From NCBI RefSeq assembly GCF_019966515.1, contig NZ_JAIMIB010000013.1, positions 1-64,000 of the forward strand: a stretch of 64,000 nt of DNA, in the 5' to 3' direction. A model generated the notes under the pieces. It was given only the letters and a program-made list of their open reading frames with translations, was not told where the DNA came from and searched no databases. Made by a program: the position numbers and the translations under genes. Below, piece by piece: positions 45,138-54,433 of this stretch; within the stretch, counting starts at the first letter, position 1, and each line of letters begins with the position of its first letter. This DNA comes from Roseovarius aestuarii. GTDB lineage: Bacteria; Pseudomonadota; Alphaproteobacteria; Rhodobacterales; Rhodobacteraceae.

Positions 45138-45900
45138 CGCGCCAGCGTTCCCGCAGGGATCGCGCGGCGGTCGCCAGCATCACGACATCGATCCCCACGG
45201 CCAGGAACTGCGCCCCCCAATCGCGGTAGGTAAGCGCGGTGTCGTGATCCACTGCCAGGATACCCGGCGCCTTGCCCGCCGCACGGATAGCTGAAAGAGC
45301 GTCTTCGATCGCGGCCTGAACCTCGGGACGGGAACTATCGCCCAGATGGCCCATATCAGCGGCCAGATCGGACGGTCCGATAAAGACGCCATCCACGCCA
45401 TCGACGCGGGCAATCTCCTCCAGCGCTGCTATCCCGGACACGGTTTCGACCTGCACCAACAGGCACATCTGATCATTGGCGGTTGCGACATAATCTGGGA
45501 TGTCAGAAAAGCGTGACGCCCGGGCCAATGCTGCGCCCGAGCCGCGGATACCCTCGGGCGGATAGCGCATGGCGCGCACCAGATCGCGGGCCTCGGCGGC
45601 GCTTTCCACCATCGGGATCAGCAAGGTCTGCGCGCCTACATCCAGCACCTGTTTGATAAGCCAGGCCTCGCCCATCGGCAGGCGCACGATTGGCATACTG
45701 GATTTGCCATCCATCACCTGAAGCTGCGCCATGATGCTGCGCAGGTCGTTCGGGGCGTGTTCCCCGTCGATGACCAGCCAATCGAACCCGGCCGTAGCGA
45801 GTATTTCGGTCGCATAGGGGTCGGCGAACCCGGTCCAACAGCCGTAGAGCATTTTACCCGAGGCGAGTGCAGACTTGAACGTGTTTTCAGGGGCGGGCAT
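45130..45900 (-). CDS. HpcH/HpaI-type aldolase
   Basis: A 256-aa class II metal-dependent aldolase, related to 4-hydroxy-2-oxoheptanedioate aldolase and 2-keto-3-deoxy-sugar-acid aldolases. It has the typical [50 protein letters not shown] (metal Glu) and [16 protein letters not shown] (metal Asp). The ribosome binding site is GAGGAGG. Linkage to glucokinase suggests a sugar-acid role, making pyruvate plus an aldehyde, but the substrate is not decided. Confidence 0.87.
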   Translation of the reverse strand: MPAPENTFKSALASGKMLYGCWTGFADPYATEILATAGFDWLVIDGEHAPNDLRSIMAQLQVMDGKSSMPIVRLPMGEAWLIKQVLDVGAQTLLIPMVESAAEARDLVRAMRYPPEGIRGSGAALARASRFSDIPDYVATANDQMCLLVQVETVSGIAALEEIARVDGVDGVFIGPSDLAADMGHLGDSSRPEVQAAIEDALSAIRAAGKAPGILAVDHDTALTYRDWGAQFLAVGIDVVMLATAARSLRERWRDG

Positions 45901-46019
45901 CGCGGATCCTCCTCGGTCTACCTGAGCATAAACCGGTACTGCAGAAAAAGGCAGGGGCGGATGATCCAGTTTGAGCGATCTGCACCAGGACGGTCATCAG
46001 GCGCCCGCATGGCCGGTTA

Positions 46020-46976
46020 TTACGGCAGCGTGAATCGGGCCAGAATTCCGCGATGGTCCGAGCCCGCATTCGGACGCAGCCGCGCCCTTCCGGTGGAATG
46101 CTCCGGCACCAGAATATTGTCGATATGCAGCGGAAGCCAGCGGCTGCCCAGCGCATAAGTGTTGCGATAAGCGCCAAGATAGCGGGTGCCCGAAGCCTCT
46201 TTTATACGGTGCATACTTCCGCCCCAAGGAACCATGTTGAAATCACCACCGATCAGTTTCGGCCCTTCAAGGCCCGCGATCTTGTTGGCAATCATTTGGC
46301 TCTGATCGTATTGATCAAATGGAAAGGGCCATGGAAAATGGATCGACAGCGCCCAGGCGGATTTACCGTTCGGCAGTTGAACCTGGACCCCTGCCAAGCC
46401 GGTGCCTGGCAGACAAAATTCCGATCCCTCGACGACTGGCAGCGAGGTAAGTACAGCAACATCCTGCCCGGGCCTGAACTTGCAGATCACCGAAAAACCG
46501 TAATGTTCGTAAATGTTGACCATGTAATGCCGGTTGTGGCTGGAGACCTCTTGCAGCGTGACGATTTCAGCACCCGAGGCGATGATGTCATCGGCCAGCT
46601 GATGACGCGGCCAAGCCTGGCTGAGCAGGTTCTTCTGATAAATGGTAAGGCAATCGTCGATGCAGCGCTTGCCTACGTTGGCGAAAAAGCCCGGCGCGAC
46701 CGAACCGATTGCCAGGGTCGCCGCTGCCAGAGACGCGAATGCGAAACGCCGCGCTTTCATCACCCAAAGCAGGGCGGCCCAGGGGATCAGGAAGGCCCCT
46801 ACCTGTGGACGTATCACCGCCGCTGAATCGCCCAGCGCCAGGTAACGACCGCTGAACCCGAGCAGCACCCACGCGATCAGGAGGATCGCGACACCCACGG
46901 CCAAACGGCGCAGCACCGATTTAAGTACCGTTTTGTAAGAGGTCACGGGAGATTCGGGTATTCTGGCGTCTGTCAA
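46020..46976 (-). CDS. Membrane-anchored endonuclease/exonuclease/phosphatase family protein
   Basis: A 318-aa protein with two or three N-terminal hydrophobic segments (about 25-45, 60-72, 78-95) and a C-terminal EEP catalytic domain. The domain carries VTLQEVSSHN (metal Glu), LSIHFPWPF, LIGGDFNMVPWG and the closing GSDHRGILA with the catalytic His. The domain should face the periplasm. Targets in this class range from DNA to phosphoinositides and sphingomyelin; none is indicated. The start is TTG 46976 with only a weak ribosome binding site; GTG at residue 11 is an alternative. Confidence 0.8.
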   Translation of the reverse strand: MTDARIPESPVTSYKTVLKSVLRRLAVGVAILLIAWVLLGFSGRYLALGDSAAVIRPQVGAFLIPWAALLWVMKARRFAFASLAAATLAIGSVAPGFFANVGKRCIDDCLTIYQKNLLSQAWPRHQLADDIIASGAEIVTLQEVSSHNRHYMVNIYEHYGFSVICKFRPGQDVAVLTSLPVVEGSEFCLPGTGLAGVQVQLPNGKSAWALSIHFPWPFPFDQYDQSQMIANKIAGLEGPKLIGGDFNMVPWGGSMHRIKEASGTRYLGAYRNTYALGSRWLPLHIDNILVPEHSTGRARLRPNAGSDHRGILARFTLP

Positions 46977-47349
46977 TCTTTGTATTCCCGTGTGCCCATC
47001 GCCTCAGTTACCGGTTATATTGTTATTCAGGATGGATCACGCAAGCCTGATCAAACTGATCTGGTGCCGCTTTCCTGCAAGTTACCCGGGGAATTCGTGG
47101 ACCGACGCCAAAGCCTGTTGCTTCATAAAATGAAAACTAACTACTACGAAGCCGGTCCGGAAACGACTATGCAGATTTTTTGATCGGATCGCAATGTTTA
47201 TGCCAGTTTTCGTATCTGAAATTTCTACATAAAAGGTGAATAGCGTCCAATCGTTCCTGCACCGGAACCCCTTAATGGGCCTCCGGGCAGAGTTGCGGGC
47301 CGAAGCCGGCGGTCGCAGATTCGGGTTCATCCTTGCATCAGATGGTTGG
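46977..47349. other. Intergenic region, no gene seen
   Basis: A gap of 373 bases between the EEP gene start and the end of the Rieske oxygenase gene. It should contain the EEP promoter and the end of the catabolic transcript. I see no ORF with a ribosome binding site, no tRNA-like fold and no clear terminator. Confidence 0.45.
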
Positions 47350-48510
47350 TCAGCTCGACCCGGCTTCGCACAACATGCGCGCAAGGTATTGCTGAAAATA
47401 CCACACCGTTCGCTCCTTCGGTGACAGCCTGCCCGGCGCAGCGGCCAGAGCGGAAGCATTTTGAGCGATCGAGCCGATGATCGGTTTATCCTCGTCATTG
47501 ATCACGTCGAACCCGGCCTTCAGTTCTTCAGCATAGGCGGCGCGTGCCTCGGGGTCTTCAGGCACGGAGCCGGGATAGACATCCGCACCCCAATGCACCT
47601 TGACCTTATCCGTGCCATAGGGCTGCAGGGACAGCCAGAAGGTCCGTTCCGCCACGACCGAGACGACATGACAGGGAAAGACACCAAAAAGGACGGCCTT
47701 GTTTTTCTCGTCCTCGGTCAGTTGCGGATTGTCCACCTGCATATCCGAGCTGCGTTCGTAAGACACACCTTCGACGCGGCCTTGTTCATACAGACTGTAG
47801 CCTTCACCGCCATGCATCGCATTCGCCAGCCTTGTCGGCATGGCCGGTTCGATCGTCTTGGCGTGGGCAACAAAGAGGTGATAGCCCTCGGTAAAATTCT
47901 GCACCAGGATCTTCCAGTTCGTGTCCCAGACCTCCTCGGCGCGAAAAAGTGTGGTATATTCCGGCAATCGGTAGTTTTTCAGCCGTTCGGTCAGGGGCTC
48001 CAGCCGGGGCGCCAACGGGGTCGCATCCGGATCGAGCGAGACATAGACCCAGCCACTCCAGACCTCGACCTGAAACTGCGGCAGACACACCCCTTTCTTG
48101 TCGAAATTGTCGCGCATATGCGCGGCGCCGATCAGTTGACCGTCAAGATTATAAGTCCAGGCGTGATAGGGGCAGGTGATCCGCCCTTTCAGGTTGCCTG
48201 AACCGTGCAGCAAGGTGGACATGCGGTGGCGACACACGTTCGACATCGCCCTGAGCACCCCGTCGCGATCACGCAGGATGATTACCGGATCGCGCCCGAT
48301 CCGCATGGTGCGATAATCCCCCGGATTGGTGAAATCGTCGATCCGCCCGACACAGCACCATTCGTGGTTGAAGATCTCGTCGAGTTCCAGTTCAAGAAAT
48401 TCAGGCGAGGTATAGACCTGCGGCGGCGTGGCTTCGGCCAGCTCGTCCGGCAATTCGGCATTACGCTTCACGGCGCCGAGCAGCTCTTCAATCGACATAT
48501 GGGGTTTCAT
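47350..48510 (-). CDS. Rieske oxygenase alpha subunit (N-demethylase-like)
   Basis: A 386-aa ring-hydroxylating-type oxygenase. The Rieske 2Fe-2S ligands are in NVCRHRMS and CPYHAW, and the mononuclear iron site is in NFTEGYHLFVAH. Size and context, with sarcosine oxidase next door, point to the quaternary-ammonium or N-methyl demethylases (glycine betaine, proline betaine or carnitine monooxygenase relatives) rather than to aromatic dioxygenases. The ribosome binding site GAGGAGA lies 9 bases before ATG. It is the last gene of the sox operon, 36 bases after soxG. No reductase gene is adjacent, so electrons must come from a partner encoded elsewhere. Confidence 0.85.
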   Translation of the reverse strand: MKPHMSIEELLGAVKRNAELPDELAEATPPQVYTSPEFLELELDEIFNHEWCCVGRIDDFTNPGDYRTMRIGRDPVIILRDRDGVLRAMSNVCRHRMSTLLHGSGNLKGRITCPYHAWTYNLDGQLIGAAHMRDNFDKKGVCLPQFQVEVWSGWVYVSLDPDATPLAPRLEPLTERLKNYRLPEYTTLFRAEEVWDTNWKILVQNFTEGYHLFVAHAKTIEPAMPTRLANAMHGGEGYSLYEQGRVEGVSYERSSDMQVDNPQLTEDEKNKAVLFGVFPCHVVSVVAERTFWLSLQPYGTDKVKVHWGADVYPGSVPEDPEARAAYAEELKAGFDVINDEDKPIIGSIAQNASALAAAPGRLSPKERTVWYFQQYLARMLCEAGSS

Positions 48511-48546
48511 GGCGACGGTCTCCTCTGTGCTCTGGCATCCCGGCGC

Positions 48547-49110
48547 CTATCTGACGGCGATCCCGTATTGCGTTGCGGTTTCGACAAGAAGTTCCCACAG
48601 CGACACGGCAAAGCTGCGGGGAACGAGCAGCGAATACCCTGCTTCCTCACGCCACAGGGTGATACCGACGTGATGGAAGGCGGTCGAGGCGACAGATCCC
48701 GGTGGGAACGCCCCGTCGCGCAGATCGAGGGGGAGGAAATGATTCAGCAAGGTCTCGGATTTGTCACCACTGACCCTGATCCATGTTCGGGAATGCGACA
48801 GGTCCAGCGCAGCACCCTGCGTATCCGCGATCTTCGGCGGTGCGACGTCCGGATCAGGCGAGATCAACCACCATTTCAAAGGCTCGACCCGCAGCAAAGC
48901 GCCCGCGCTGCCGATCATCGCATGACCAGGATCAGGGGCGCTGGCACACCCGATCTGTTTCGCGGCAACCGCACCCGCCTTTGCCATCGTGTCGGGCCAG
49001 GCAGCGATCTGGTGCAGCGAGAACGGAAAGACGTCTTCAAGCATGATGGTCGCCCCGACAGGTGCGTCGGGGGTTTTCATGCCGTTGAGTGCTGACAGGG
49101 ACTTATCCAT
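48547..49110 (-). CDS. soxG: Sarcosine oxidase subunit gamma
   Basis: A 187-aa small subunit of the heterotetrameric sarcosine oxidase, with the T-fold type sequence ALLRVEPLKWWLISPD, DLSHSRTWIRVSG, LNHFLPLDLRDGAFPPGSVASTAFHHVG and SFAVSLWELL. The start is ATG 49110 with AAGGAGAG upstream inside the end of soxA (8-base overlap); an upstream frame to 49167 is not needed. Confidence 0.9.
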   Translation of the reverse strand: MDKSLSALNGMKTPDAPVGATIMLEDVFPFSLHQIAAWPDTMAKAGAVAAKQIGCASAPDPGHAMIGSAGALLRVEPLKWWLISPDPDVAPPKIADTQGAALDLSHSRTWIRVSGDKSETLLNHFLPLDLRDGAFPPGSVASTAFHHVGITLWREEAGYSLLVPRSFAVSLWELLVETATQYGIAVR

Positions 49111-52054
49111 ACATCCGCTCTCCTTTGGGGTCGTACATGTGGGGCGAGACAATTTCGACCTCGACATCGCCCTTGCGCACCGGGTCCGTAGCGATCACTG
49201 GCTTGCCGGCCCATGCTGCATGCCCGCCCACAATGTAGCCAAGGCCAATCCAGTGCCCCAGGGCCGGGGAATGGGTGACGGCGGTGACCCACCCCTCGCC
49301 ATGCCCGGTGTCTTCACCCGGCACGGACAAAAGCGCGCCGCCATTGAACGCCTGGGAACGATCCTTGGGAAAGATGCCAACCAGCTGCGGGCGATCAGCG
49401 CGCGTCAGCTCGGGTCTTTGGCGCAGGACATTTCCGATAAACGGTTTCTTGCTCGATGCCATCTTGCCCAGTCCTGCATCATCCAGCGTCATGCGACCAT
49501 CCAGTTCTGCCCCGGTAACATGTCCTTTTTCGATCCTGAGCGCCCCAAGCGCCTCAAGCCCATAAAGACAGCCGCCAACCGGTTCTGCGGCACCCCAAAG
49601 CAGATCCATCATCGCCACACCATATCCGGCAGGCACGTAGACCTCGTAGGCCAGTTCACCGGAAAAGCTGATCCGCGCGATCAGGCAGGGGATATCCCCT
49701 TTTAGCCGGGCAGACGCTACGCCCATGAAAGGCAAGGCCTCGTCCGAAATGATCGCCGCGCCCTCAAGGCAGTCCGCGATCACGGCGCGCGATTGCGGCC
49801 CGGCAACGGCGGCTCCGCCCCATTGGTCGGACACCGAGGTGACATGCACCCGCAGATCAGGCCACCGCGTCTGCAATAGTTCTTCCAGCCAGACCATGAC
49901 CTTGCCCGCGTTGGTGGTGGTTGTGGTCATCAGGAAGTCATTATCCGCCAGACGCCAGGTGGTGCCGTCATCCATCACCATCCCGTCATCGCGTAGCATG
50001 ATACCGTAGCGCGCCTTGCCGATCGCCAGCTTGCCGAACCCGTTGACATAGATGCGGTTCAGAAACTCGCCCGCATCTGGCCCTTGTACCGCGATCTTGC
50101 CCAGTGAACTGACATCGCAGATGCCGACGGTTTCGCGCACTGTAGTCGCCTCGCGGATATAGGCCTCGGTGATTGTCTCGCCCGAACGGGCGAAGTACCA
50201 CGGGCGATGCCAGAGGCCCGCATCGGTCATGATCGCGCCCTCTTTAAGTTTCCAGTCATGCAAGGGCGTTCGGCGTAGCGGTTTAAAGTGCCCCTGTACG
50301 TTGCGCCCCGCCAGCGCGCCGATGGCGACCGGCGTGTAGGGCGGGCGGAACCTTGTTGTGCCCACTTCAGGAATATCCTTGCCCAGCGCCTCGGCCATCA
50401 GTGCCAGCCCGATTATGTTGCCCATCTTGCCCTGATCGGTCGCCATGCCCAGCGTCGTATAGCGCTTCATATGCTCGACCGACACGAAGCCTTCCTGATG
50501 TGCCAATCGCACATCGACACTCGTTACGTCGTGCTGTGGATCGACAAAAGCCTTGGGTTTCGTGTCCGGCAGCCGCACCTCGTAAAGTGGCTTGATCGGT
50601 GCTTGCCAGCCGCCCGGTTCAGGCAGGGTTGCTGACTCTCCAAAAGCGGTTTTGGTCACGGCGATGCCCGAGGCTTCGCAAGCATCCACGTTCCAAATCC
50701 CGGCGGCGGACCCGGCGGCAAAGACCGCCTCATCAGTTGGCCCGGGCAGGAAACAGGCATTTTCTGCATTCCAGACGGGTTTTGCGCCGCGATGCGACAG
50801 CAGGTTCACCACCGGCGACCACCCACCGGACACCAGAAGAAGATCACAGGATTCGGTTTCTGCTCTCCGCCAGGCGCCATCCCTATGCTGCGCCAGTTTC
50901 ACACCGCTCACCGACGCGCCACCAAGCACCTGCAACGGCGCGACACCGCTGCGTACGCTTATGCGGTCACGCCTTGCAACATCGCTGCGCGCATCTGCCA
51001 GCACGACCTGCGCGCCCGCCATTGCCAGTTCATCAGACGTCACATGCGCACTGTCATTATTGGTGGCCACGACGATCCGTTCTCCCGGCAGGATACCGTA
51101 TCGGTTCAGATAGGTGCGCGCGGCACTGACTGTCATCACGCCGGGACGGTCGTTATTTCCAAACGCCACGGATCGTTCCAACGCCCCGGTCGCCAGTATC
51201 GTAGCCCCGGCGCGCACGGTCCAGAACCGTTGGCGGGGTTGATGCGCTGCCGGGGCCGGCAGATGGTCGCTGACCCGCTCCAACAGACCCGCAGTGCCGT
51301 TATCGTAAAGCCCGAAGGCGGTGGTGCGTGTCATGATCTGCACACCCGCCTTTTCGGCAGCTGCGATCAGCGACAGCCGCCTTGTCTCGGCCTCGGGGCC
51401 GGGCTGGTTCAGGAAATCCCCACCCAATTCGAAATCCTGTTCGACCAGCAGAACGTCCCTGCCCGCCTCTGCCGCCGTGACCGCTGCATTCAGGCCTGCC
51501 GGACCGGCCCCGACAACCAGCACATCACAAAACCCGTGGGCATGATCATAGCAATCCGGATCGGCCTCGCGCGAGGCAGCACCCATCCCGGCAGCCTTGC
51601 GGATCAGCTTTTCGTACTGCATCCACAAGCCAGTGCCGCGCCCCCATTCAAAAGGCGGCAGCCCCATGAAGGTCTTGTAGTAGAACCCGGCCGAGAAGAA
51701 CCGGCTAAAAAGCCCCGATACAGCACCGATATCCCGGCGCACATTGGGCCAGGCATTCTGCCCGCGCGCTTCCAGCCCGTCGTAAAGCTCCTGCATGGTG
51801 GCCTTGATGTTGGGATCGGTCCGGTTTCCACGGCCAATAGTGACGATCGCACCGGATTCCTCGACCCCCGCAGACATGATACCGCGCGGCCGGTGATATT
51901 TGAAACTGCGGCCCAGCACTCGCTGATTGTTGGCCATCAGGGCCGAGGCCAGCGTATCACCCCGGAACCCGCTAAGCGACTTGTCGTCCCAGGTGAATGA
52001 GATCGGCGTTGTGCGATCGATCCGCCCGCCGCTTTCCAGACGCCGCGCGCTCAT
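49103..52054 (-). CDS. soxA: Sarcosine oxidase subunit alpha
   Basis: A 983-aa subunit that binds NAD and tetrahydrofolate. In order: an N-terminal ferredoxin-like part (FRGDTLASALMANNQRVLGRSFKYHRPRG), a nucleotide-binding oxidoreductase core (VLVVGAGPAGLNAAVTAAEAGRDVLLVE, residues about 174-200) and a C-terminal GCV-T-type folate domain (about 600-983: YIREATTVRETVGICDVSSLGKIAVQGPDAGEFLNRIY). It passes the methyl group of sarcosine to folate as 5,10-methylene-THF. It overlaps soxD by four bases. Confidence 0.95.
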   Translation of the reverse strand: MSARRLESGGRIDRTTPISFTWDDKSLSGFRGDTLASALMANNQRVLGRSFKYHRPRGIMSAGVEESGAIVTIGRGNRTDPNIKATMQELYDGLEARGQNAWPNVRRDIGAVSGLFSRFFSAGFYYKTFMGLPPFEWGRGTGLWMQYEKLIRKAAGMGAASREADPDCYDHAHGFCDVLVVGAGPAGLNAAVTAAEAGRDVLLVEQDFELGGDFLNQPGPEAETRRLSLIAAAEKAGVQIMTRTTAFGLYDNGTAGLLERVSDHLPAPAAHQPRQRFWTVRAGATILATGALERSVAFGNNDRPGVMTVSAARTYLNRYGILPGERIVVATNNDSAHVTSDELAMAGAQVVLADARSDVARRDRISVRSGVAPLQVLGGASVSGVKLAQHRDGAWRRAETESCDLLLVSGGWSPVVNLLSHRGAKPVWNAENACFLPGPTDEAVFAAGSAAGIWNVDACEASGIAVTKTAFGESATLPEPGGWQAPIKPLYEVRLPDTKPKAFVDPQHDVTSVDVRLAHQEGFVSVEHMKRYTTLGMATDQGKMGNIIGLALMAEALGKDIPEVGTTRFRPPYTPVAIGALAGRNVQGHFKPLRRTPLHDWKLKEGAIMTDAGLWHRPWYFARSGETITEAYIREATTVRETVGICDVSSLGKIAVQGPDAGEFLNRIYVNGFGKLAIGKARYGIMLRDDGMVMDDGTTWRLADNDFLMTTTTTNAGKVMVWLEELLQTRWPDLRVHVTSVSDQWGGAAVAGPQSRAVIADCLEGAAIISDEALPFMGVASARLKGDIPCLIARISFSGELAYEVYVPAGYGVAMMDLLWGAAEPVGGCLYGLEALGALRIEKGHVTGAELDGRMTLDDAGLGKMASSKKPFIGNVLRQRPELTRADRPQLVGIFPKDRSQAFNGGALLSVPGEDTGHGEGWVTAVTHSPALGHWIGLGYIVGGHAAWAGKPVIATDPVRKGDVEVEIVSPHMYDPKGERMYG

Positions 52055-52335
52055 TGCTCTGCACCAAGTGCTGCGGCCATGCCGGGATGTGCTGACCTGA
52101 CCGAATGGATTTCATGGGTCATCGTATCGCGTTCGACCAGCAGCCACATGCGGCAGCCATTCACATGCTGCCAAGTTTCGATCTGCACGCCGCAAATATT
52201 CTCACGCAGGAAAACGGCATCGTGCCATTCCTGCATTGGGGCATCGAGCGCGGGATAGGTGATCGAGCCGTCGCCGCCATAGCTGAATTCGCTATGATCA
52301 CGGGGGCCGCAAAACGGACAGGAAATTCTGATCAT
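52051..52335 (-). CDS. soxD: Sarcosine oxidase subunit delta
   Basis: A 94-aa zinc-binding subunit. The four ligands Cys6, Cys9, His57 and Cys61 (CPFC and HVNGC) match the zinc site known for this subunit. It lies 11 bases after soxB and overlaps soxA (ATGA). Confidence 0.93.
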   Translation of the reverse strand: MIRISCPFCGPRDHSEFSYGGDGSITYPALDAPMQEWHDAVFLRENICGVQIETWQHVNGCRMWLLVERDTMTHEIHSVRSAHPGMAAALGAEQ

Positions 52336-52346
52336 CTTTTGTCTTT

Positions 52347-53618
52347 CTAGCCGTGCAGTTTCGGGTCGGGTCCCGCGCCGCGTTCATCGATCTGGAGACC
52401 GCGCTCGAATCGTTTGAGGTCGAAATTTTCGATCATCTTGTGGGGCCGGTCGTTGGCAATGAGATCGGCCAGATACCACCCTGATGCCGGGCTGGCCTTA
52501 AAGCCCCCATAGTTCCATCCGGCGTTCAGGTAGAGATTGTCGAGCGGCGTCTTGCAGATGAAATGCGAGCCGTCCATTGACATGTCCATCACCCCCGACC
52601 AGTGGCGCAACAGCCTGACCCGGCCAAGGCAGGGCAGCACCGACATCGCGGCTTCGGCCACGTCCTGCACCATCGGCAGGTTGCCGCGTTGGGCGTAGGA
52701 TTTATACCAGTCCAGATCGCCGCCAAAGACCATCCCGCCCTTGTCAGATTGCGAGATGTAGAAATGCGCGCCGCCGACGCCAAAAACCACGACCTGATCT
52801 AGAAGCGGCTTGAGCGGTTCTGACACAAAAGCCTGCAGCTTATGGGATTCGATCGGCAACCGGCCCAGCCCCGCCATCTGCCAAAGCCGCGAAGTATTGC
52901 CCGCCACCGCGAACGCGACCTTTCCGGCGGTGATCTTGCCGCGCGAGGTTTCAAGCGCGGTCACCTTACCGCCGTCGCGGATAACGCCCGTCACCGCGCA
53001 GTTCTGGATGATGTCTACACCCCGGCTGTCCGCCGCCCTTGCATAGCCCCAGGCCACCGCATCATGGCGCGCAGTGCCAGCGCGTTTCTGCACGGCGGCC
53101 CCCATGATCGGAAACCGGGCGTCGGGGGCATAGTTGAGGTGCGGTACAGTTTTCTTTAGTTGATCCAGCCCCCAGATTTCGGCATCGGGCGCACCGGTGC
53201 GGCGCATGGTGTTGTAGTTGCGCGAGGCTGCGTCAATCGCCGCCGGGCTGTGCAACAATGCGATATGTGAACGCTGGCTGAACATCACGTTGTAATTCAG
53301 CTCGTGGCTCAGGTTTTCCCAGAGTTTCAGCGAATGTTCATAGAATTCCCGGTTGCCGGGCCGACCATAGTTTGATCGCACGATCGTGGTATTGCGCCCG
53401 GCATTGCCGCCGCCCAGCCAACCCTTTTCCAGCACGGCGATATTCTTCATACCGTGGTTCTTGGACAGGTAATAGGCCGTGGCCAGCCCGTGCAACCCGC
53501 CGCCTACGACTATCACATCGTAATGTGACTTCGGTTCCGGGTCGCGCCACTGACGGGTCCAGCCCTTCTGGCCGGTCATACCCTGCCAGAAGACATTCCA
53601 TGCGGTGAAACGGGTCAT
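52347..53618 (-). CDS. soxB: Sarcosine oxidase subunit beta
   Basis: A 423-aa FAD/FMN subunit in which sarcosine is oxidised. The dinucleotide fold is YDVIVVGGGLHGLATAYYLSKNHG (about 33-56), followed by GRNTTIVRSNYG, the region of the flavin site, and the DAO-family end GWNYGGFKASPASGWYLADLIAN. The start is ATG 53618, whose ATGA overlaps the stop of the upstream racemase-like gene; the frame stays open further upstream but inside that gene. Confidence 0.93.
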   Translation of the reverse strand: MTRFTAWNVFWQGMTGQKGWTRQWRDPEPKSHYDVIVVGGGLHGLATAYYLSKNHGMKNIAVLEKGWLGGGNAGRNTTIVRSNYGRPGNREFYEHSLKLWENLSHELNYNVMFSQRSHIALLHSPAAIDAASRNYNTMRRTGAPDAEIWGLDQLKKTVPHLNYAPDARFPIMGAAVQKRAGTARHDAVAWGYARAADSRGVDIIQNCAVTGVIRDGGKVTALETSRGKITAGKVAFAVAGNTSRLWQMAGLGRLPIESHKLQAFVSEPLKPLLDQVVVFGVGGAHFYISQSDKGGMVFGGDLDWYKSYAQRGNLPMVQDVAEAAMSVLPCLGRVRLLRHWSGVMDMSMDGSHFICKTPLDNLYLNAGWNYGGFKASPASGWYLADLIANDRPHKMIENFDLKRFERGLQIDERGAGPDPKLHG

Positions 53619-54433
53619 GTCAACTCGGGGACCTTTAAATCGCTGATCTCGCGCAGATGCTTGCCCGGGTGCTTGAAAATCTGTCCGTAGCCTTCCAGCT
53701 GATCCATGATCCCCGCGCGCCGCAGGCAGCTCCACATCTGCGCCTGATTGGAGGTTACAACCGGCTTGCCCGTCGCCTGCTCGATTTCTTCTACCGCTTC
53801 CAGCGTACGGACACCGCCACAGCTTAGGAAAATGACATCCGCATCCGGGTGGTCGATCTCAAGCGCGAATTTTTTCCAATAGGCGGGCGTGACCAAACCC
53901 ATATCCCAGCCGCTGGCGATATTGAGGCCCTGAATATCAAGTACATCGAACCCGCGCTTCACCAGAAATTCCGCCTCGGCAGTGTTGATCTCATCTAGAT
54001 AGGGGGTTCCGACGACAAGCTTTTTCGCCCCCAGTTCGTGCAACGCATCCAGCACGCCCTGTACAAGGCACATCGGCTGCGCCCAGGGCGCGCCTTTCCT
54101 GATCTCGGCCATGACGCGGTCTTCACCGATCACGATGGACCCGGAGGTGCAGCTATAACTGACAACGTCCGGCCTGGCCTCGGGCTGAATGCGGCTGGCG
54201 GCATCAGCCATATGATCGATATGGCGCGACAGGGTTTCGTTGGTGGTGTGATCGTCTGTCTTCAGGCGGGTGACGTAAACAGCGACACCTTCCGGCGCCA
54301 TATCGTTGAAATCGCTCTCGGCGGACGGATCGGTGGACATCAGGATGAAGCCCAGTTTCGCACGGTGATGGCGGCCCGCATCCATCTCGGGGGTGCGAGG
54401 GGTGGACTGAACGGTTTGACCGGGTTGAAACAT
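53615..54433 (-). CDS. Asp/Glu racemase superfamily protein (EutA/maleate isomerase-like)
   Basis: A 272-aa protein with both catalytic-type cysteines of the superfamily: Cys95 in VSYSCTSGS and Cys205 in IFLSCGGVRT. Two cysteines favour racemase, maleate isomerase or EutA-type chemistry over arylmalonate decarboxylase, which keeps one. The ribosome binding site GAGGAGG precedes the ATG, which shares one base with the upstream stop (TGATG). In ectoine catabolism a relative (EutA) stands beside an M24-type hydrolase, as here, yet the other ectoine genes are missing and soxBDAG follows instead. Confidence 0.8.
   Translation of the reverse strand: MFQPGQTVQSTPRTPEMDAGRHHRAKLGFILMSTDPSAESDFNDMAPEGVAVYVTRLKTDDHTTNETLSRHIDHMADAASRIQPEARPDVVSYSCTSGSIVIGEDRVMAEIRKGAPWAQPMCLVQGVLDALHELGAKKLVVGTPYLDEINTAEAEFLVKRGFDVLDIQGLNIASGWDMGLVTPAYWKKFALEIDHPDADVIFLSCGGVRTLEAVEEIEQATGKPVVTSNQAQMWSCLRRAGIMDQLEGYGQIFKHPGKHLREISDLKVPELT

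Noticed and set aside
50792..52000. 402-codon plus-strand frame opposite soxA
   Set aside because: It is antisense to soxA and lacks a ribosome binding site.
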